Source: an uncultured Rhodocyclaceae bacterium (GTDB lineage Bacteria > Pseudomonadota > Gammaproteobacteria > Burkholderiales > Rhodocyclaceae). From it: DNA of 64,000 nucleotides. The translations under genes and the position numbers were made by a program. The notes beneath the pieces are model-generated. The model searched no databases and was not told where the DNA came from. It was given only the letters and a program-made list of their open reading frames with translations. Every line of letters begins with the position of its first letter. Within the stretch, counting starts at the first letter, position 1. Below are positions 54,829 through 63,502 of this stretch, one piece after another. Where the stretch lies: positions 1,488,001 through 1,552,000 of the forward strand of contig CAJQTY010000001.1 in NCBI GenBank assembly GCA_907163075.1, written 5' to 3'.

Positions 54829-56117
54829 GCCTGCTCATGGAAGCGTTGAAAAAGGCCGAGGAAGCCAAGCGACTCGCGGCTGGCGGTAACGACAATGGCA
54901 ATGCGTCGCCGGCGGCGCCCGCCGCGACACCCGAACTGACGCTGAAGCCGATGACCCCGCCGGAGAGCCGGCCCGGCCCCGCGCGCGGCTCGCCGCTGCC
55001 TGAACTCTCGCTGCACATCGATTCCGTCGACGCCGATCTGGCGGCCGTATCAGCGACCGAGAAAGTCAGGCACCACGCCGCTGCCGCCGCGCCGCACGCT
55101 TCCGAAGCGAGCGTTCGCGAAGCCGCCGAGCGCAGCGCAGCGCGCAACGTTTTTTCGGCCAAGCCGGCGCCCAAGCCGCGAACGGGACTGTGGCTTGTCC
55201 TTGGGCTGGGCGCCATCGCTGCGCTCGGGATTGGCGGCTATTTCTGGTGGCAACTGCAGTCCGTGTCCGGCGGATCGCTGGCGCTGACGCGCCCGGCGCA
55301 AGCGCCGACGACTGCGCCAATGGCTTCGATGGCTCCGGCGGCTCCGACGCGGGCAGCGGCGCCAGCCCCGGCAAGCAGTGCAATGGAAGCGGCCAGGCCG
55401 GTGCCGGACGTGCTGACACCACCCGCGCCATTGGCGCTGAAAGCCGCGCCTGAAGCGCCAGCCAGGCGGGCGCCGCGCCCGCCAAGGCCGGCGGAAACCG
55501 CATCGCCGGCGGTAGCGGACGGCCCGGTTCGGCTCAGCCGCAGCCAGCCCCGATCCAACCAGACGCTCGAGCGGGCCTACGACGACTTGCAGGCCGGCAA
55601 GCTGGGCGAGGCGCAGCGCGGCTACGAACAGGTGCTGCGCAGCGACGCAAGGAACGTCGATGCCCTGCTCGGACTGGCCACGCTCGCCGGCCGCCAGGGA
55701 CAAACCGAACTGGCGCAGGCGTATTACCAGCGCGCCCTCGAGTCCGACCCGAACGACGCCACAGCCCAGGCCTGGCTGATCAATACGCGCGGCCAGACCG
55801 ACCCGGGTCTCTCGGAAAGCCGTCTGAAGACGGCGCTGGCCGGGCAGCCGGAGTCATCGGCGCTGCATTTCGCGCTCGGCAACCTGTATGCCCGCCAGGC
55901 ACGCTGGAGCGAGGCCCAGCAAGCCTACTTCCGCGCCTACGGTGGCGCGCCGGACAACGCCGATTTCATCTTCAACCTGGCCGTCAGCCTTGATCACCTG
56001 CGCCAGTACAGGCTCGCCGCCCAGTATTACCAGATGGCGCTGGACGTCCCGGGCGCGCAGAACACTTCTTTTGACCGAAACCAGGCCAAAGCCCGTGTTC
56101 TTGAACTCAAGCCGTGA
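54825..56117 (+). CDS. TPR protein of the MSHA-type pilus locus (MshN-like)
   Basis: This 430-residue protein starts at GTG 54825, overlapping the secretin stop. MSLLMEALKKAEEAKRLA is the conserved N-terminal MshN-type segment. A single membrane helix (LWLVLGLGAIAALGIGGYFWW) lies near residues 121-142. A proline/alanine-rich linker runs to about residue 235, and at least four TPR units follow (YDDLQAGKLGEAQRGYEQVL, LAQAYYQRALESDPNDATAQ, ALGNLYARQARWSEAQQAYF, AAQYYQMALDVPGAQ). It should link inner-membrane and periplasmic assembly parts. Confidence 0.88.
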   Translation: MSLLMEALKKAEEAKRLAAGGNDNGNASPAAPAATPELTLKPMTPPESRPGPARGSPLPELSLHIDSVDADLAAVSATEKVRHHAAAAAPHASEASVREAAERSAARNVFSAKPAPKPRTGLWLVLGLGAIAALGIGGYFWWQLQSVSGGSLALTRPAQAPTTAPMASMAPAAPTRAAAPAPASSAMEAARPVPDVLTPPAPLALKAAPEAPARRAPRPPRPAETASPAVADGPVRLSRSQPRSNQTLERAYDDLQAGKLGEAQRGYEQVLRSDARNVDALLGLATLAGRQGQTELAQAYYQRALESDPNDATAQAWLINTRGQTDPGLSESRLKTALAGQPESSALHFALGNLYARQARWSEAQQAYFRAYGGAPDNADFIFNLAVSLDHLRQYRLAAQYYQMALDVPGAQNTSFDRNQAKARVLELKP

Positions 56118-56166
56118 TTCCGGCACGCTGGCAGTGTCTCCCCTCGCGTTCAATCCCAAGCCGCCG

Positions 56167-57873
56167 ATGAACGCGCCCGCGCCTCATCAGCGACAACTTG
56201 GCCAGGTTCTGATCGCCAAGGGCATCCTCAGCGAGGATCAGCTGCGGATTGCCCTGCTCGAGCAGATGAAATCCAACCAGCCGGTCGGCAAACTGCTGGT
56301 TTCGCTCGGTTTCGTATCCGAAGCCACCTTGCGCGACGCACTCTCCGAGAGTCTCGGCAAGCAGAGCATCGACCTCTCCAACGCGATCATCGACCCATCG
56401 GCACTGACCCTGGTGCCGCGCGAACTGGCCAAGCGCCACCACCTGCTGCCGCTCGACTACGACGCCGAACATCAGCGCCTGACGGTGGCGCTGTCCGACG
56501 TCAACGACATCGTCGCCCTCGACCGTATCCGGGGCCTGGCGCACGATACCCTCGAGATCGATACGCTGCTCGCCGGCGAAACCGAGATCGATCGCGCCAT
56601 CGACCAGGCCTACGGCTACGAACTGTCGATCGACGGCATCCTGCACGAAATCGAAACCGGGGAAATCGACTTTCGCGGGCTGCAATCGTCCGCCGACGAA
56701 TACAGCCAGCCGGTCGTCCGGCTGATCGACTCGATTCTGACCGATGCCGTGAAGCGCGAATCGTCCGACATCCACTTCGAACCGGAAACCGGCTTCCTGC
56801 GCATCCGCTACCGCATCGACGGCATGCTGCGCCAGGTGCGTTCGCTGCACCAGTCCTACTGGCCGGCGATGGCGGTGCGCATCAAGGTCATGAGCGGCAT
56901 GAACATCGCCGAAACGCGCGCCCCTCAGGACGGTCGCATCACGCTGAACATGCGCGGCCGGCAGATCGATTTCCGCGTTTCCGTACAGCCGACCATCCAC
57001 GGCGAAAACATCGTCCTGCGCATTCTCGATCGCCAGAAGGGCCTGGTTCCGCTCGAAGGCCTCGGGCTGACCGAACGGCAGCTCGATCAGCTCAAGCTGA
57101 TGATCGCCCGCCCGGAAGGCATCATCCTGGTCACCGGCCCGACCGGCAGCGGCAAGACGACAACGCTGTATTCGGTGCTCAACCACATCAACTCCGAGGG
57201 GCTGAACATCATGACCCTGGAGGACCCGGTCGAATACCCGATGACGCTGGTGCGGCAGACGTCGGTCGCCGAAGCCGCAAAACTCGATTTCGCCAACGGC
57301 ATCCGCTCGATGATGCGCCAGGACCCGGACGTCATCCTGGTCGGCGAAATCCGCGACGCGGACACCGCCGAGATGGCCCTGCGCGCCGCCATGACCGGCC
57401 ACCAGGTTTATTCGACCCTGCACACCAACTCGGCCATCGGCGCCATCCCGCGCCTGCTCGACATCGGCATCCTGCCCGACATCATGGCCGGCAACATCAT
57501 CGGCATCGTCGCCCAGCGCCTAGTGCGCCGCCTGTGCCAGCACTGCAAGACGCCCTACCAGGCCGAAGCCCACGAAGCGCGGTTGCTTGGCGGCGCCGTC
57601 GATACGCCGCGGCCGGTGATTTTTCGCCCTTGCGGCTGCGAACGCTGCGAATTCCAGGGCTATCGCGGCCGCCTGGCGATCATGGAGTTGCTGCGCGTCA
57701 ACGGCGACATGGACGAACTGATCGCCCGCCGCTGCACCGTCCGCGAAATCCGCCACCTGGCCGACCGCCAGGGCTTCGTATCGCTCGCCGACGACGGTCT
57801 GCGGCGAGTTCTCGACGGCTCCACCTCGATCGAGGAACTCGGCCGCGTCGTCGACCTGACCGACCGGATGTAA
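56167..57873 (+). CDS. mshE: MshE-like assembly ATPase (GspE/PulE family) with MshEN domain
   Basis: This 568-residue hexameric ATPase drives pilus or pseudopilus assembly. The N-terminus holds two copies of the MshEN-type motif (QLGQVLIAKGILSEDQLRIA at residues 10-29 and PVGKLLVSLGFVSEATLRDA about 33 residues later), which bind c-di-GMP in related ATPases. Walker A is GPTGSGKTTTLYSVLNHI, the Asp-box region contains RIDGMLRQVRS, and Walker B is DVILVGEIRDADTAEMA. A CxxC zinc motif (CQHC...CGCERC) lies near the end. The usual first arginine of the RLG motif is glutamine here, preceded by arginine. Confidence 0.92.
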   Translation: MNAPAPHQRQLGQVLIAKGILSEDQLRIALLEQMKSNQPVGKLLVSLGFVSEATLRDALSESLGKQSIDLSNAIIDPSALTLVPRELAKRHHLLPLDYDAEHQRLTVALSDVNDIVALDRIRGLAHDTLEIDTLLAGETEIDRAIDQAYGYELSIDGILHEIETGEIDFRGLQSSADEYSQPVVRLIDSILTDAVKRESSDIHFEPETGFLRIRYRIDGMLRQVRSLHQSYWPAMAVRIKVMSGMNIAETRAPQDGRITLNMRGRQIDFRVSVQPTIHGENIVLRILDRQKGLVPLEGLGLTERQLDQLKLMIARPEGIILVTGPTGSGKTTTLYSVLNHINSEGLNIMTLEDPVEYPMTLVRQTSVAEAAKLDFANGIRSMMRQDPDVILVGEIRDADTAEMALRAAMTGHQVYSTLHTNSAIGAIPRLLDIGILPDIMAGNIIGIVAQRLVRRLCQHCKTPYQAEAHEARLLGGAVDTPRPVIFRPCGCERCEFQGYRGRLAIMELLRVNGDMDELIARRCTVREIRHLADRQGFVSLADDGLRRVLDGSTSIEELGRVVDLTDRM

Positions 57874-57878
57874 CGCTG

Positions 57879-59081
57879 ATGGCGGTCTACAACTATAAGG
57901 CGGTGGCACCCGACGGACGGACGGTCGTCGGCCGCATCGACGCCCTCAACATCGTCGATCTCGAGTTGCGTCTGCGCCGCATGGAGCTCGATCTCGTCAG
58001 CGGCGAACCGGTCAGCAACCGCAACCTGTTCGCGGCGGGCGGCGTGCCGCGCCGCGAGATCATCCATTTCTGCTTTCATCTCGAACTGCTGGTCCGTGCC
58101 GGCGTACCCATCCTTGAGGGCCTCGCGGATCTGCGTGACAGCCTCGAACACCCGCGTTTTCGTGAAGTGGTCGCCAGCCTGGTTGAATCGATCGAGGGCG
58201 GCCAGAAACTGTCGCAGGCCATGGCCAGCCAGAACAAGGTGTTCAACAAGGTGTTCGTCAGCCTGATCCGCGCCGGCGAAGCCACGGGCCGGCTGCCCAC
58301 CGTGCTGCAAAGCCTCACCGAATCCTTGAAGTGGGAAGACGAGCTGGCCTCGCAAACCAAGAAACTGATCATGTACCCGGCCTTTGTCGGCACCATCGTG
58401 CTTTCGGCGACCTTTTTTCTGATGATCTACATGGTGCCGCAGCTCAAGCAGTTCGTGAAAAACATGGGGCAGGTCCTGCCCATGCAGACACAGATCCTGT
58501 TCTTTGTTTCCGACCTGCTGGTGTCCTACTGGTACGTCGCCCTGCTGCTGCCGATTGTCTTTGCCCTCGGCCTCAGGGTTCTGCTCTACCGCAACCCGCT
58601 GGCCCGCATCCGCTTTGACGCGGTCAAGCTGCGGCTCCCATTCATCGGGGACATCCTGCGCAAGATCATTCTCTCGCGTTTCGCCAACACCTTCGCCCTG
58701 CTTTACGCCTCCGGCATTCCGATCCTTGAATCGATCCGCACGACGCAGGACGTCGTCGGCAATCTCATTGTGCGGCAGGGGCTGGAACGCGTCGAACAGT
58801 TGATCAGCGAAGGGCAGAACGTCACCGCCGCCTTTCACAGCATCGGCTTCTTTCCGCCGCTGGTGATCCGCATGCTGCGCGTCGGTGAAAGCACCGGCGC
58901 GCTTGACGACGCGCTGATCAATGTCAGTTACTTCTATAATCGTGACGTCAAGGAGTCGGTCGAAAAGGTACAGCAGCTGATCGAACCGATGCTCACCGTC
59001 GTGCTCGGCTGCCTGCTCGGATGGATCATGCTTTCTGTCCTCGGGCCGGTCTACGATGTCATCAGCAAGATAAAAACCTGA
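57879..59081 (+). CDS. mshG: MshG-like inner-membrane platform protein (GspF family)
   Basis: This 400-residue protein starts MAVYNYKAVAPDGRTVVGRI, then FCFHLELLVRAGVPILEGL, the first GspF repeat. Its second repeat is near ANTFALLYASGIPILESI. Three membrane helices are at about residues 170-190, 215-235 and 375-395. GspF proteins form the base of type II secretion and type IV pilus machines and work with the MshE ATPase. It begins five bases after mshE. Confidence 0.95.
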   Translation: MAVYNYKAVAPDGRTVVGRIDALNIVDLELRLRRMELDLVSGEPVSNRNLFAAGGVPRREIIHFCFHLELLVRAGVPILEGLADLRDSLEHPRFREVVASLVESIEGGQKLSQAMASQNKVFNKVFVSLIRAGEATGRLPTVLQSLTESLKWEDELASQTKKLIMYPAFVGTIVLSATFFLMIYMVPQLKQFVKNMGQVLPMQTQILFFVSDLLVSYWYVALLLPIVFALGLRVLLYRNPLARIRFDAVKLRLPFIGDILRKIILSRFANTFALLYASGIPILESIRTTQDVVGNLIVRQGLERVEQLISEGQNVTAAFHSIGFFPPLVIRMLRVGESTGALDDALINVSYFYNRDVKESVEKVQQLIEPMLTVVLGCLLGWIMLSVLGPVYDVISKIKT

Positions 59082-59104
59082 CCACCCGGTACCGGTCTAC
59101 GCCA

Positions 59105-60646
59105 ATGAAATCGAGCCGCCTGCTTTATCTCAGCGCCCACCAGATGACGGCCTACCGCTGGCATTCGGGCGACCTGACGGCGGAGGGACGGTTCGCGATG
59201 AACGAAACGGGCCACCAGGAATTTTCGGCCTACCTCGCCCGGAATGCCCGGAGCGTGTTCTCGATTCTAGCCAATGTCTCGGAGGAAGGCTTCCAGATCG
59301 AGACCATCCCCTTTCTGCAAGGAGCGGACCGCAAGGCCATTATCGCCCGCAAACTGGGGCAGCTCTTCTTCAATGCCGCGCTGACCGCCGCGCAGTCCCT
59401 GGGCTACCAGAAATCCAAGCGCAAGGACGAGCGCATCATGCTCGCCGCGCTGACCAATTCCGATTTCTTCGCGCCCTGGCTGAAGGCCATCACCCACGCC
59501 GGAGTGGCGCTGTCCGGAATATATTCGCTGCCGTTGCTCGCCCCGTCGCTGCTTAAGAAGCTGCGCGTCAGCGAAGATCAGTACCTGCTGCTCACGGTGC
59601 AGGATCAAAGCATCCGGCAAAGCTATTTCGAAAAGGGCGAGCTGCATTTCAGCCGGCTCACTCCCTTGCTGAACAGCAGCATCAGCGGCATCGCACAAAC
59701 CTTCTCCGCCGAAACCCTGAAGCTTCAGCAATACCTCGCCAGCCAGCGCCTGATCGGGCGCAGCCAGACAATCACGGCGCACCTGCTGGCGCACAGCGGC
59801 GCATTCAAAGCCATACAGAGCAGTTGCGTCAACACCGCAACGATCCAGTACAGCATCCTCGACATCGAGGACTGCGCGCGCAAGAGCGGCCTCAAGACAG
59901 CGCCGCCCGACACCCATTGCGAACAACTCTTTCTCCACCTGCTGGTCACCTCGCCGCCACGCATCCAGTTCGCCGACGACACGCTGCGCCATGATTTTCA
60001 TCTCGGCCAGATCCGCTCCGCGCTGCATGGCCTGGGTGCGCTTGCCCTGCTCGGCTGCCTGCTGTATTCGGCAAAACTCCAGTTCGAAAACTATACCCTG
60101 ACGCAGGAAACCGCTGCCCTCAAGAACGAAGCCAGCCTCACCCGACAGCGTTACAACGACATTCTCAAGACCTTTCCAGCCATCCCGACCAATAACGAAA
60201 CCCTGGTGCGCATCATCGACCGTTATGTCGAGCTGGAGAACATGAGCGCCACCCCCAACGGTCTCTATCACGAGATCAGCCGCGCCTTGCAACTGGCGCC
60301 GACGGCAGAACTGTCGAGCATCGACTGGAAAGTCGGCGGCACCGAACCGACCGCCACCAATGCCTCGGACCCGGCTTCCCGAACACCGCCCGTCCCCGCC
60401 GACAGCGAAGCGGCGATCGTACAAGGCACGCTGAAAGCAGGCGCCAATGCCAACCCGCGACAAATGCTGGGCGCTTTCAACGACCTGCTTGCCGCCTTCA
60501 AGGCCAATCCGAAACTGCAGGTCGACGTGCTGCAGCGGCCGTTCGACATCGAATCCGGAAAATCGCTCAGGGGCAGCGACATCACGCTCGGAGACAACAA
60601 GCCGCTTGCTTTCACCCTGCAGGTCATGAGAAAGCTCGGATCATGA
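59105..60646 (+). CDS. Fused PilM-like / PilN-like assembly protein (MshI-type)
   Basis: This 513-residue protein starts MKSSRLLYLSAHQMTAYRWH at ATG 59105. The first 300 residues resemble an actin-fold PilM/MshI protein (DQYLLLTVQDQSIRQSYF and the segment around it). One membrane helix (HGLGALALLGCLLYSAKLQFE) lies near 306-326 and a long coiled coil with a PilN-like periplasmic part follows. In most type IV pilus systems PilM and PilN are separate genes, so this is a natural fusion or an MshI-type composite. The similarity is by architecture and is weaker than for MshE and MshG. Confidence 0.72.
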   Translation: MKSSRLLYLSAHQMTAYRWHSGDLTAEGRFAMNETGHQEFSAYLARNARSVFSILANVSEEGFQIETIPFLQGADRKAIIARKLGQLFFNAALTAAQSLGYQKSKRKDERIMLAALTNSDFFAPWLKAITHAGVALSGIYSLPLLAPSLLKKLRVSEDQYLLLTVQDQSIRQSYFEKGELHFSRLTPLLNSSISGIAQTFSAETLKLQQYLASQRLIGRSQTITAHLLAHSGAFKAIQSSCVNTATIQYSILDIEDCARKSGLKTAPPDTHCEQLFLHLLVTSPPRIQFADDTLRHDFHLGQIRSALHGLGALALLGCLLYSAKLQFENYTLTQETAALKNEASLTRQRYNDILKTFPAIPTNNETLVRIIDRYVELENMSATPNGLYHEISRALQLAPTAELSSIDWKVGGTEPTATNASDPASRTPPVPADSEAAIVQGTLKAGANANPRQMLGAFNDLLAAFKANPKLQVDVLQRPFDIESGKSLRGSDITLGDNKPLAFTLQVMRKLGS

Positions 60647-61242
60647 GGATCGACGGCGCCGACTTCCCCAAACTGCAATTCAGCCTGCTCGCGGCGCTGC
60701 TGATGATGCTCATCGGCGCCGGCAGCGTCCTGTTCTCACTCAATCTGACGAAAGCCACGCAGCAGATGCAGGCGGCCGCACAAGCCGAGCGCAACGATTT
60801 TGACGGCAAGCTCAAACGGGTACGCAGCGAAGAAATCGAGATCAAGCAGAAATCCGCCCTGTTCAACACGCTCCAGTCGCGCGGAGTGATCGGAGACGAA
60901 CAGCGGCTCGACTGGGTCGAACTGCTCAAGGAGATTCGCGACCGGCGGCGCCTGCTCGACCTGCAATACGAAATCGCCCCGCAGCGCCCGCTCGACGCCA
61001 ACCCGGTCGGCGGTTTCGGCTTTTACGCCAGTTCCATGACCGTGCAGCTCAAACTGCTACACGAAGAAGACCTGACGCGGCTGCTCGACGACCTGCGCCA
61101 GCAGGCCAGGGCGCTGATCCAGGTGAAGAGCTGCAGCGTCTCGCGCCTGCCGCGCGGCGGCAGCGATAGCGGCCTGCCCGCCCAGTTGCAGGCCGAGTGC
61201 CGGATCGACTGGATCACGCTGCGCCAGGCGGCCGCCAAATAA
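60643..61242 (+). CDS. PilO/MshJ-like inner-membrane assembly protein
   Basis: This 199-residue protein overlaps the previous gene by ATGA. A hydrophobic helix (LQFSLLAALLMMLIGAGSVLF) lies near residues 10-32, then a coiled coil (ATQQMQAAAQAERNDFDGKL), and a small ferredoxin-like domain at the C-terminus. The order and shape match PilO or MshJ, which pair with PilN in the membrane alignment complex. No enzymatic motif is present. Confidence 0.72.
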   Translation: MRIDGADFPKLQFSLLAALLMMLIGAGSVLFSLNLTKATQQMQAAAQAERNDFDGKLKRVRSEEIEIKQKSALFNTLQSRGVIGDEQRLDWVELLKEIRDRRRLLDLQYEIAPQRPLDANPVGGFGFYASSMTVQLKLLHEEDLTRLLDDLRQQARALIQVKSCSVSRLPRGGSDSGLPAQLQAECRIDWITLRQAAAK

Positions 61243-61257
61243 GGAGGGACTCATCCC

Positions 61258-61734
61258 GTGCGACGCCCTTCACTCCTGCCCCTGCCCCGACGCGGACGAT
61301 ACGACGCCAGCCTGGCCGCAGGTCTCGCCGCGCTGACGCTGATCGCCCTCTGCCCGGCCGCCAGCGCCGAGGAACTCGGCCGGCTCTTCTTCACCCCGGA
61401 ACGTCGGCAGAACCTCGATCGGCAGCGGCAGCTCAACATCCAGGAAAAGCAGGAAATACCGGATGATCCGATGCTCACCATCAACGGCGTCGTCACGCGC
61501 AGCAGCGGCAGGCGCACGGTATGGATCAACGGTGTCGCGCAAAACGAAAACGAAACGCTCAGTGGCGTCGCCGTCACTCCGCGGCGCAAGGAACCGGGCC
61601 GTGTCGTCGTTCAGGCCGATGAGGCCCCGGCCGGGAATGCCCGGGTGGGTGATACGGTGAACCGGAACACCGGGGAAGCGGCTGATCTGCTCAACGGCGG
61701 CCGCATCAGCACGCGGCCGGGCAGCGTGAGGTAG
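61258..61734 (+). CDS. PilP/MshK-like periplasmic protein
   Basis: This 158-residue protein starts at GTG 61258 with AAGGAGGG nine bases upstream. A signal peptide (LAAGLAALTLIALCPAASA) is followed by a short conserved-looking core PERRQNLDRQRQLNIQEKQ and TINGVVTRSSGRRTVWINGV, which fits a GspC/PilP-type beta domain. It should connect the inner-membrane complex to the secretin. The match is by length, order and a weak beta pattern. Confidence 0.68.
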   Translation: MRRPSLLPLPRRGRYDASLAAGLAALTLIALCPAASAEELGRLFFTPERRQNLDRQRQLNIQEKQEIPDDPMLTINGVVTRSSGRRTVWINGVAQNENETLSGVAVTPRRKEPGRVVVQADEAPAGNARVGDTVNRNTGEAADLLNGGRISTRPGSVR

Positions 61735-61737
61735 GCC

Positions 61738-62706
61738 ATGCAAGGACACCGTTCCCCATCGTTTCGTGCCCGCCAGCGTGGTGCCGCCTTGCTCGTCTTC
61801 ATACTCCTGGCTTTTCTCGCGGCCACCTCGTGGGTTCTGGCGCAAAGCAGTGGCGCCAGCGTGCACCAGCAGGCCGCCAGGAGAACCGCCGACGCGCTGG
61901 CCCAGGCCAAGCAAGCCCTGATCGGGCGGGCCGCGCGCGACGACAACCGGCCGGGCAGCCTGAGTTGCCCCGACACCGACAATGACGGAGTTACGAACGG
62001 CAACTTTGGCGTTTGCGACACCTTTGTCGGCCGCCTGCCCTGGAAAACGCTTGACTTACCCGAGTTGCTCGACGGCAACGGCGAACATCTGTGGTATGCG
62101 CTGTCCATGGGTTTGAGCGACAACGAGGCGGCGCAGCCGATCAACCCGCAGAAGGCACTTGAACTCAGGCTCGACGGCACGCCGAACATCGCCGCCATCA
62201 TCTTCTCGCCCGGCGCCCCGCTGGCGGGCCAGGACGGCAGATCGAGCGACGCCGTGGCCGTGGCCGTGGCCGATTATCTCGACGGCAGCAACAACGACGG
62301 CGACACCGCCTTTGTGTCCGGCCCGCAATCCGCGACCTTCAACGACACGCTGCTGGCGATCACCCGCGATGAACTCTTCCGAACGGTCAATCAGCGTGTT
62401 CTGGCGGAAATCCGCGGCCCCGACGACAACGCGCCGGGAGCGCCGAACACCGGCTTGCGTCACTACCATGCCGTCGTCGGTACTTTCCCCTGGGCCGACG
62501 GCGGCAACGAAGGTATCGCGGAATACGGCACGGTGTCCGGTCGCCTGCCCTATGCCGAAGCGGTTCTTGGCCTGCCAGCCTGGCTGACACCTAACGGCTG
62601 GCCGCCGTTGATCGCCTACGAGCGAACCAGCCCGGACGCGGTCCGGATCGTCATTGGCACCAAGCACCTGGATATCGTCCCATGCCCCGCCTCGCCCTGT
62701 CCCTGA
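61738..62706 (+). CDS. Large minor pseudopilin (PilX-like)
   Basis: This 322-residue protein has the prepilin-like start RQRGAALLVFILLAFLAATS with a hydrophobic helix directly after the glycine, as in minor pilins of the PilX type, which lack the usual fifth glutamate. The body is large and carries a module starting LSCPDTDNDGVTNGNFG and ending VGRLPW. This module recurs in the next gene. Acidic DxDNDG is a calcium-binding type loop. The length is much greater than that of most minor pilins. Its end overlaps the next start by 25 bases. Confidence 0.75.
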   Translation: MQGHRSPSFRARQRGAALLVFILLAFLAATSWVLAQSSGASVHQQAARRTADALAQAKQALIGRAARDDNRPGSLSCPDTDNDGVTNGNFGVCDTFVGRLPWKTLDLPELLDGNGEHLWYALSMGLSDNEAAQPINPQKALELRLDGTPNIAAIIFSPGAPLAGQDGRSSDAVAVAVADYLDGSNNDGDTAFVSGPQSATFNDTLLAITRDELFRTVNQRVLAEIRGPDDNAPGAPNTGLRHYHAVVGTFPWADGGNEGIAEYGTVSGRLPYAEAVLGLPAWLTPNGWPPLIAYERTSPDAVRIVIGTKHLDIVPCPASPCP

Positions 62707-63425
62707 CCCGCGCCGGCGCCGGCGCCGCGCAAAGGCGGCCGGTGTTGCCCGCGTGCGGCTTCACGCTGGTCGAAATAACCGTCGTCCTGGTCATCATCGG
62801 ACTGCTCCTCAGCAGTGTGATGGTGCCGCTGACGGCGCAGTTCGATCAAAGGCACTACAGCGAAACGCAGCAGCAGATGAACGAGATACGTGACGCGCTG
62901 CTCGGCTATGCCGCCAGCCATTCGGCGGTCAGCGGGAGACCTTTCCTGCCCTGCCCGGACAGCGATAACGACGGCGTCGAGAATAGAACGGGAAACGCCT
63001 GCACGGCAGCGGAAGGCCGTCTGCCTTGGGTCGATCTGGGCGTCGGACGCCAGGATTCGTGGGGCAACAATTTTCGCTATCGCGTCACGGCGGATTTGGC
63101 CAACAATGCCAATGGCTTCGGTCTGGCCGCGCCGGCCGGCACGTTGCGAGTCTGCGAAGACCCCGCCTGCAATGTGGGAGTCGCCAACACGCTACCGGCA
63201 GTCGTCGTCTCGCACGGAAAAAACGGCGCCGGCGCCCTGAACGCGGCGGGAGGGACCAACCCGGCGCCGGCCGGGGCCGACGAGCAAGACAACCAGGATG
63301 GCGACAACACCTTCGTGTTTCACGTGCCGCGCAATGTCGCCGGCAACGAGTTCGACGATCTGGTCACCTGGATCTCGCCCAACATTCTCTATAACCGCAT
63401 GATCTCGGCGGCAAGACTTCCCTGA
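62682..63425 (+). CDS. Pseudopilin with type IV prepilin cleavage motif
   Basis: This 247-residue protein has a prepilin peptidase motif CGFTLVEITVVLVIIGLLL with the fifth glutamate, preceded by a 25-residue leader. The mature part has a helix and then the module LPCPDSDNDGVENRTGNACT, ending in AEGRLPWVDLGVG and GNNFRYRV. The module nearly repeats that of the preceding gene. The protein seems complete; the stop is 78 bases before the next gene. No prepilin peptidase gene lies in the window. Confidence 0.82.
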   Translation: MPRLALSLTRAGAGAAQRRPVLPACGFTLVEITVVLVIIGLLLSSVMVPLTAQFDQRHYSETQQQMNEIRDALLGYAASHSAVSGRPFLPCPDSDNDGVENRTGNACTAAEGRLPWVDLGVGRQDSWGNNFRYRVTADLANNANGFGLAAPAGTLRVCEDPACNVGVANTLPAVVVSHGKNGAGALNAAGGTNPAPAGADEQDNQDGDNTFVFHVPRNVAGNEFDDLVTWISPNILYNRMISAARLP

Positions 63426-63502
63426 AAAGTAGCGGAGTTGACCGCCTTCCCCGTTTAGAGTCAAATCGGCAAGTCCGAATTCAATGACTGCGCCATCCCC
63501 CC

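Noticed and set aside
49903-63502. Sigma-54 promoter for the pilus operon
   Set aside because: I looked for TGGCAC-N5-TTGC in the intergenic parts and found only partial matches without the -12 GC.
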